A stretch of DNA of 38,695 bases, taken from Geitlerinema sp. BBD 1991-9. GTDB lineage: Bacteria; Cyanobacteriota; Cyanobacteriia; Cyanobacteriales; Geitlerinemataceae. The stretch spans positions 1 through 38,695 of the forward strand of contig LWRO01000038.1 in assembly GCA_001657325.1 (NCBI GenBank), written 5' to 3'. The first letter of the stretch is position 1. Each line of letters begins with the position of its first letter. The notes below the pieces were generated by a model that saw nothing but the letters and a program-made list of their open reading frames with translations, searched no databases and had not been told where the DNA came from. Positions 34,159-38,695 of the stretch are shown here, piece by piece. A program made the position numbers and the translations under genes.

Positions 34159-37100
34159 AATCTTCAATCCGATTGAGGCAAATTTCAAAATACACGCAAC
34201 GCTGGCATTGTTCGCGACTTGGCGTAGCCTCGAAATGGTTCGATCGAATGTTTTTGACGATCGGCTTGAAATCTCGATCGATCGGCTGGAAATCCTTGAG
34301 GTTCCAGTGATATAATTGCAGATTGTTGATATCCACTAAAAAGATATTCGATCGATCCATTTTTCGAGCGATCGCTGCCAATTCAAAACGATAAAATTTA
34401 GGAGAAAGTTCGAGGCAAGTGCGCACGTCGAGAATTCCATTTTCTCCCAGCAAAACGATCGAGCCGTGCCATTGAATTCGATCAAAATCCATCGTCACTA
34501 GATGTTCGCCATGAAATCCCATATCGTGCAACGACGCAAACGCTTCCGATCGATCGAACTGTTTTAAATACTCCATCACTGAAGCGATCGATTTTCCATC
34601 TAATTCTCCATCGAACGCCCGCAAAACCGCTTTATCTCGAAACCGATAGGCAATGGCTTTCCGAATCAATCGATCGAGGCGATGTTGCATCCGAATCGTT
34701 GCGTCAGTTCCCGGATGCCCTTGCAAATAGCGAAAAACAAACCGTTTCGGACACGCGGCATAATCGCTCAACGCTTCAAACGGCAGATTTTTAACATCTG
34801 TAGAAATCGAATCGAGCAGCAGTTTCGGAGTCGTTTCTGCGATAGCTGGCGGTTCGAGATCGCCACAATAAAACTGTTCGGGAAACGCCCACCGCCCGAT
34901 TTCAATGCTTGCCGCTGCCAAGCCCGGAGACAATCGATCGAAATATCCTCCGCTCTCTTGTGAAGCCGTTAACATTAAGCGATCTCGCGCCCGCGTTAAC
35001 GCCACGTAAAGCAATCGCAACGTTTCCGCTTCTTCTTGTTTTCGATCGAGTCGTTCTAAAACTACGTGTAAAACTGGCTTTCCCGACACCTCAAAATCGT
35101 CGTCAAATTTCAACGAAACGCCGAGTTCGGGATCGAAATAAACAGTTTGCGACGATGTAGAACTGTTATAATTGAGATCGGCAACCACGACAACTGGCCA
35201 CTCTAACCCCTTCGATTTGTGAACCGTCATCAACGACACGGCATTACTCGCATCGAGGGGTAAGCGCGGTACTTTTACGTCCTCATCCACGAGGCGCTGA
35301 ATTCGCCGAACCACCCCGTACAAACTCGATCGATCCTGTTCGATACGACGCACGAGTTCCCGAAATCCCCGCCAATCCGCCTCGCGACGGTTCGCACTGG
35401 GGAGATTAGCGAGAACGGCGGTATATCCAGTCAGTCGATCGAGCCACTGTAAGACTCGTGAAGGCGGATCGATCGAACTGCGATGTTGCAGTTGGCGCAA
35501 TACCGCGATCGGATCGATCGCTGGCGCATCTTCAACCTGCATCCAATCGATCGCCTGAATGCGATCCCACCACGTCACCTGACGATCTCGACGTTCCGGT
35601 TCGGCTTCTAGGATTATTTGCAATAACGCTCGATCGCTAACAGCGAAAAAGGGACTGCGAAGAACTGCAACCAAGGCGAGATCGTCATCGGAATCGGCGA
35701 GAAACCGCAACACCGCCAGTGCATCTTTCGCCTCTCGCGTATCGAGTAAACTATCGCCCCCCGCCAACGCAATCGGAATTCCCGAGGATTCGAGAACGTC
35801 GGCGTACACTTGCAATGGCTTCCAGGTTCGCGCGAGGATGGCGATGTCACCGTAATCGATGGGGCGTAGGGTATCGCTGCGTTTGTCGTGAACGAGGGTT
35901 TTGTCCGCGACGAGTTGCGTTACCCAATCGGCGATATACTTCGCTTCCGCACGTCTTCGATCGACTTTCAACGTTCCCTTTGGTGCAGTGAGGGCGAAAG
36001 CTTGCAAGTGAGGATCGTTGTGGGGGGCTTCTTGGCGGTGCGCGACGAGAGTTTGATGTAAATCGTTGAGGAGTGGCTGAAAAATCTGATTGACGCGATC
36101 GATGAGGGCGTGATGGGTGCGAAAACACAAATCTAAAGACACGTCGTCGCCGCACGCTTGCACGATCGTTTGACGAAATCGATCGAACACCCGCGCGTCA
36201 GCCCGCCGAAATCCGTAAATCGACTGTTTCGCATCGCCAACGATCGTAAGCGTTGCCGTTTGCGTAAGTGCGTCGAGTAATTGCGCTTGAACGGGGTTCG
36301 TATCCTGAAATTCATCGACGAGAAAAGCTTTAAAGCGCTGCTGGTAATTGTGACGAACGGCTTCGCATTTGAGCGCTTCGAGGGCGAAAACCTCTAAATC
36401 CGCAAACGTGAGAACCCGAACTTGACGTTTGATGCGAGTGAGCGTTTCCCATGCGTACTCGAACGCGGCTTTGAGTGCGGGGAGAACTTCCGCCAGTCGA
36501 TCGTCGAGTTCGCCGAGTTGCAGGGTGACGAGTTCGGCTTTGAACGACTCGTTGACGAGATCTCGGAGTTTTTTAAACTGTTCGGTAACGAGTTCGAGAT
36601 GTCCCGGTTGCCAGTTTTTTTTACTCCCCCGTTTTCTAAAGTCAACGCTGGCGATGGCTTGGAGATGTTCGATCGATCGATCTCCACTGTCAATCAGTGC
36701 AATTGCATTCGCCGCTGTTTGACGTTGCATTTCCATTTTGTCGCCCATTTTTCCCGAGTAGTGTTGTAAAACCTCGGTGCTTTCTTGCCAAATTGGGGAC
36801 TGCAGTAATTCGTCAAATGCCCGATCTCGTAACTGATTGGCGATATCGTTCCAACCCTCGCTCCCGTGACGGAACGCCTCGCGAACAGTAATGGGATCGT
36901 CGAGTAACTGCGGTAACACCTCTCGCAAAAGACGATAGGGAAGTTTTTCGTAAATCTCGTCGGGAAGCGTATCGAGAATATCGAGTCGTTGTTCGTCAAG
37001 CCAAAGTTGTCCTTCTAAATCGTCGAGAATACGAAAATCCGCCGGAACGCCAGCGGCTTCGGCGTGTTCTCGACAAATTCGAGCAGCGAGACTGTGAAAC

Positions 37101-37369
37101 GTGCTGATGGGGGCGGCTTCGAGTTCCGCGAGGAGCGTTCGATCGATCCCGCGTTCTCGAGCGAGTTTGCGAATTCTCGATCGAAGTTCTGTCGCCGCTT
37201 TTTCCGTAAACGTCACCGCTACCACTTGCAATGGCGACAACCCGTCTTCCTGCAAGTGATACAGATATCGTTCCGCCATTGTAAATGTTTTTCCCGTACC
37301 TGCCCCAGCCGTAATCGCCACACTCGATCGAGCGTAAGCGGCGCGTTGTTGCTCGGGCGTTAAAGACAT
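34157..37369 (-). CDS. AddA/RecB-like UvrD-family helicase with degenerate nuclease domain
   Basis: A 1070-residue SF1 DNA helicase. Motifs: Walker A AGAGTGKT (21-28), TFTEKAATELRSRI, Walker B LVDEFQDTNPVQ (350-361), VGDAKQSIYGFRRAD (377-391), MTVHKSKGLEWPVV (714-727) and LLYVALTRARDRL (786-798). The C terminus has a RecB/AddB-like nuclease region with four cysteines spaced as in Fe-S AddB-type nucleases (Cys873; Cys1055, Cys1058, Cys1064). The catalytic block reads GSIVLLGENG then LDVRT where active enzymes have G-x-I-D and VDYKT. Asp-to-Val (972) and Lys-to-Arg (983) changes suggest a weak or dead nuclease. It probably acts in recombination or repair; no addB partner is present in this window. 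Confidence 0.9.
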   Translation of the reverse strand: MSLTPEQQRAAYARSSVAITAGAGTGKTFTMAERYLYHLQEDGLSPLQVVAVTFTEKAATELRSRIRKLARERGIDRTLLAELEAAPISTFHSLAARICREHAEAAGVPADFRILDDLEGQLWLDEQRLDILDTLPDEIYEKLPYRLLREVLPQLLDDPITVREAFRHGSEGWNDIANQLRDRAFDELLQSPIWQESTEVLQHYSGKMGDKMEMQRQTAANAIALIDSGDRSIEHLQAIASVDFRKRGSKKNWQPGHLELVTEQFKKLRDLVNESFKAELVTLQLGELDDRLAEVLPALKAAFEYAWETLTRIKRQVRVLTFADLEVFALEALKCEAVRHNYQQRFKAFLVDEFQDTNPVQAQLLDALTQTATLTIVGDAKQSIYGFRRADARVFDRFRQTIVQACGDDVSLDLCFRTHHALIDRVNQIFQPLLNDLHQTLVAHRQEAPHNDPHLQAFALTAPKGTLKVDRRRAEAKYIADWVTQLVADKTLVHDKRSDTLRPIDYGDIAILARTWKPLQVYADVLESSGIPIALAGGDSLLDTREAKDALAVLRFLADSDDDLALVAVLRSPFFAVSDRALLQIILEAEPERRDRQVTWWDRIQAIDWMQVEDAPAIDPIAVLRQLQHRSSIDPPSRVLQWLDRLTGYTAVLANLPSANRREADWRGFRELVRRIEQDRSSLYGVVRRIQRLVDEDVKVPRLPLDASNAVSLMTVHKSKGLEWPVVVVADLNYNSSTSSQTVYFDPELGVSLKFDDDFEVSGKPVLHVVLERLDRKQEEAETLRLLYVALTRARDRLMLTASQESGGYFDRLSPGLAAASIEIGRWAFPEQFYCGDLEPPAIAETTPKLLLDSISTDVKNLPFEALSDYAACPKRFVFRYLQGHPGTDATIRMQHRLDRLIRKAIAYRFRDKAVLRAFDGELDGKSIASVMEYLKQFDRSEAFASLHDMGFHGEHLVTMDFDRIQWHGSIVLLGENGILDVRTCLELSPKFYRFELAAIARKMDRSNIFLVDINNLQLYHWNLKDFQPIDRDFKPIVKNIRSNHFEATPSREQCQRCVYFEICLNRIED

Positions 37370-37402
37370 CGGAATTTACGATTGGCAGTTGACGATTCAG
37401 GG
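37370..37402 (-). repeat. Heptanucleotide tandem repeat (STRR-type) at the helicase start
   Basis: In sense orientation CCCTGA ATCGTCA ACTGCCA ATCGTAA ATTCCG runs into the helicase ATG. ATCGTAAATT-N3-ATG is at the same spacing as at cbiD. Confidence 0.7.
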
Positions 37403-38045
37403 GAATTGGCAAGCTAATATTTTACTCTACAGGTCGAAAATTTGCGTCAACGCTGTAGAAAGAGTATCTTCCGGGTATAACCAAGAAGGCAAATAGCTAG
37501 ATATTGTAAATCGCCGATCCAAAAATGAATCGGCGAAACGATCGAGAAAATTCAAAAAGGAGCAGATCTAACTTGCTTCAATATGCGTTGAGGAGCCTGA
37601 TTTCTTCCAGAGACTGAGTTCCCAGTCCTCTACACAAGCGAGATGTACCCATTAAAAAAGTTTTAGGAAAAAGAAGTTGCATTTTTCAAGAACACAAGCG
37701 AGAAGAGATACAAAGGCTGTATTTCAAGAATTTAAACATAGTTTTCGGTGCGTTACGCGAGAATCTAATTAGTTTCGACTTCAGCCGAATTTTGTAGTCC
37801 GCTAACACACCCTACGCTTCTCTTCACTCTTCAGTGAATCACCCGCATCCCCGCTCCATCGCCGCGACAACCTGACGAAACGGGTGCATCTCACTTTGAC
37901 AATCGGAACCCCACCCCTCCTCCCCTGGCTAAGGGCAGGTGCCGAAGGCGGAGGGGTCATTCTACGAAATTGAGATGCACCTGACGAAACAGCAACTTTC
38001 CCACACTCTCCTTTTGAGCGTTTTGCTTTCAATAAGTAGCTCCAC
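37403..38045. other. Gene-free region with repeats and MITE copy 2
   Basis: No gene was recognised. Visible are the dyad TCGCCGAT / ATCGGCGA (37511-37536), the 12-bp direct repeat ACACAAGCGAGA at 37632-37643 and 37692-37703, and the MITE (separate entry). The open frame on the - strand at 37802-38032 is generated by the MITE. Confidence 0.55.
37882..37981. mobile_element. 100-bp MITE, copy 2, with 9-bp target site duplication
   Basis: Same orientation and length as the copy at 12477-12576, seven substitutions apart by eye. Ends GGGTGCATCTCA and TGAGATGCACC are conserved. It is flanked by TGACGAAAC at 37873-37881 and 37982-37990. The internal hairpin is weakened by an A-to-T and a G-to-C change. 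Confidence 0.88.
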
Positions 38046-38459
38046 TTAATTAAAAATAAAACGCTCTACTTCAAAGTTGCCTGGTTCTCCTCGATGCTCC
38101 ATTCCCTCTATAATTCCTTCAACTAAATCATATGCATCTTGAAAGACTCGCCCCCTTAATTTATCTCTTTTTAAGTGTAACCACCGATCTTCCATTCTAT
38201 TCATTTGCGAATTATAACTGGCTGGAAAGAAGATTAGCAATCCTTGTTTTTTCCAACAATTATGTATTTCTTTGGCTTTTGATGCTCGATGAATTGAGGC
38301 ATTGTCATTGACAATTACTGTGAATTGTCCGGTCTCAAACAGTCTCTGACTCGCTTGTTTGGCTTGAGCATCTAAAAATTGCATACAGCATTTCTCATGC
38401 TGGTGAGGTACACTTAGGATGAAACTTTTAATTTTGGAGAGATTAACGTCGTTGAAACC
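38046..38459 (-). pseudogene. C-terminal remnant of an IS630-type (DDE) transposase
   Basis: The frame is open from 38459 down to the stop at 38046; the first ATG inside is at 38384. It reads SVPHQHEKCCMQFLDAQ, then the second catalytic Asp in VIVNDNASIHRA and the third acidic residue in NSQMNRMEDRWLHLKRDKL, and ends FEVERFIFN. The N-terminal HTH and first catalytic Asp are missing, so this is a decayed or 5'-truncated copy. The exact breakpoint lies between 38385 and 38459, where it meets the start of another transposase on the + strand. Residues at the far 5' end may be chance coding. Confidence 0.75.
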
Positions 38460-38695
38460 CTATCCTCTAGATTTCCGCCAGAAAATCATTGATGTCTACG
38501 AAAGTGAACCCATTTCACAACGGCATCTAGCCAAGCGGTTTTGCGTAGCAAAAAGCTTTATCGAAAAACTCCTAAAGCAGTACCGAGAAACGGGTTCGTT
38601 GGCACCGAAAAAGCGTACCCAACAAACACCAACGAAATTGAATTCCGAACAACTGGCTGTTCTTCGACGACTCGTAGAAGAGAACAATGATGCTA
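38452..38695 (+). CDS. IS630-family transposase, N-terminal part (runs off the window)
   Basis: A partial gene, open to the last base. It begins LKPYPLDFRQKIIDVYESEP, followed by ISQRHLAKRFCVAKSFIEKL, LKQYRETGSLAPKKRTQQTP and TKLNSEQLAVLRRLVEENND. This is the paired helix-turn-helix that recognises the ends of IS630-type elements. The homologous start coincides with TTG at 38452; an in-frame ATG at 38419 would add 11 unrelated residues. It is intact as far as visible. IS630 elements target TA dinucleotides, so this element is not the source of the 9-bp-duplicating MITE. Confidence 0.85.
   Translation, partial: MKPYPLDFRQKIIDVYESEPISQRHLAKRFCVAKSFIEKLLKQYRETGSLAPKKRTQQTPTKLNSEQLAVLRRLVEENNDA

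Noticed and set aside
37511-37536. Dyad TCGCCGAT/ATCGGCGA as a terminator
   Set aside because: No adequate T-run on either strand and no gene ending nearby.
37802-38032. 76-codon open frame (-)
   Set aside because: Its only similarity is to the extension above because both are translations of the same 100-bp MITE.

Overview
The window comes from a cyanobacterium, most likely a filamentous one. Lineage-typical genes include an IctB-type O-antigen-ligase-like protein, a Tic20-like protein, the rpsP-KH-phoH order, a PatX-type RGSGR peptide gene, and the fused CbiG-CbiH and CbiE-CbiT corrin enzymes. The DNA is saturated with CGATCGA-type words, and intergenic heptanucleotide tandem repeats occur as in many cyanobacteria. 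No rRNA, tRNA or CRISPR array was seen.

Left part (1-10.0 kb): a membrane hybrid histidine kinase (-); a translationally coupled pair of a secreted TPR protein and a glycosyltransferase-TPR protein (-); an aldo/keto reductase; an exported CHAT-domain protease-like protein; a small fatty-acid-hydroxylase-superfamily enzyme; a DUF962/Mpo1-like membrane protein; and an amidohydrolase (all +). Middle (10.0-20.9 kb): a PatX-like signal peptide precursor; an FAD-dependent oxidoreductase; ictB, with a 100-bp MITE inserted at its stop codon; a two-gene operon of an ion channel with an unusual pore and a duplicated-domain membrane protein; a small conserved protein; a diguanylate cyclase-Crp/Fnr operon; and, divergent to it, hcp (hybrid cluster protein) with a well-placed FNR-type box.

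Right part (21.3-34.1 kb): a dispersed set of cobalt-early (anaerobic-type) cobalamin genes: cbiD, cobK, cbiA, a cobalamin riboswitch, cbiX, cbiET, cobI (C20 methyltransferase) and cobJ (CbiG-CbiH). They are interrupted by Tic20-like, FAH-family, rpsP-khpA-phoH and tlyA genes. A large AddA/RecB-like helicase with an apparently eroded nuclease site follows (-). The window ends in a transposon-rich stretch: a second copy of the MITE, a C-terminal transposase remnant (-) and the start of an IS630-type transposase (+) cut by the window edge.

Most notable: (i) the FNR-like regulator and matching TTGAT box at hcp, a probable nitrosative/redox circuit linked to c-di-GMP; (ii) a two-copy, 100-bp MITE with 9-bp target duplications; (iii) ATCGTAA heptamer arrays placed directly before the start codons of several genes, three of them at identical spacing; (iv) the PatX-like gene; (v) the channel lacking TVGYGD. 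All functional statements are from reading sequence and remembered family features; no database search was run.
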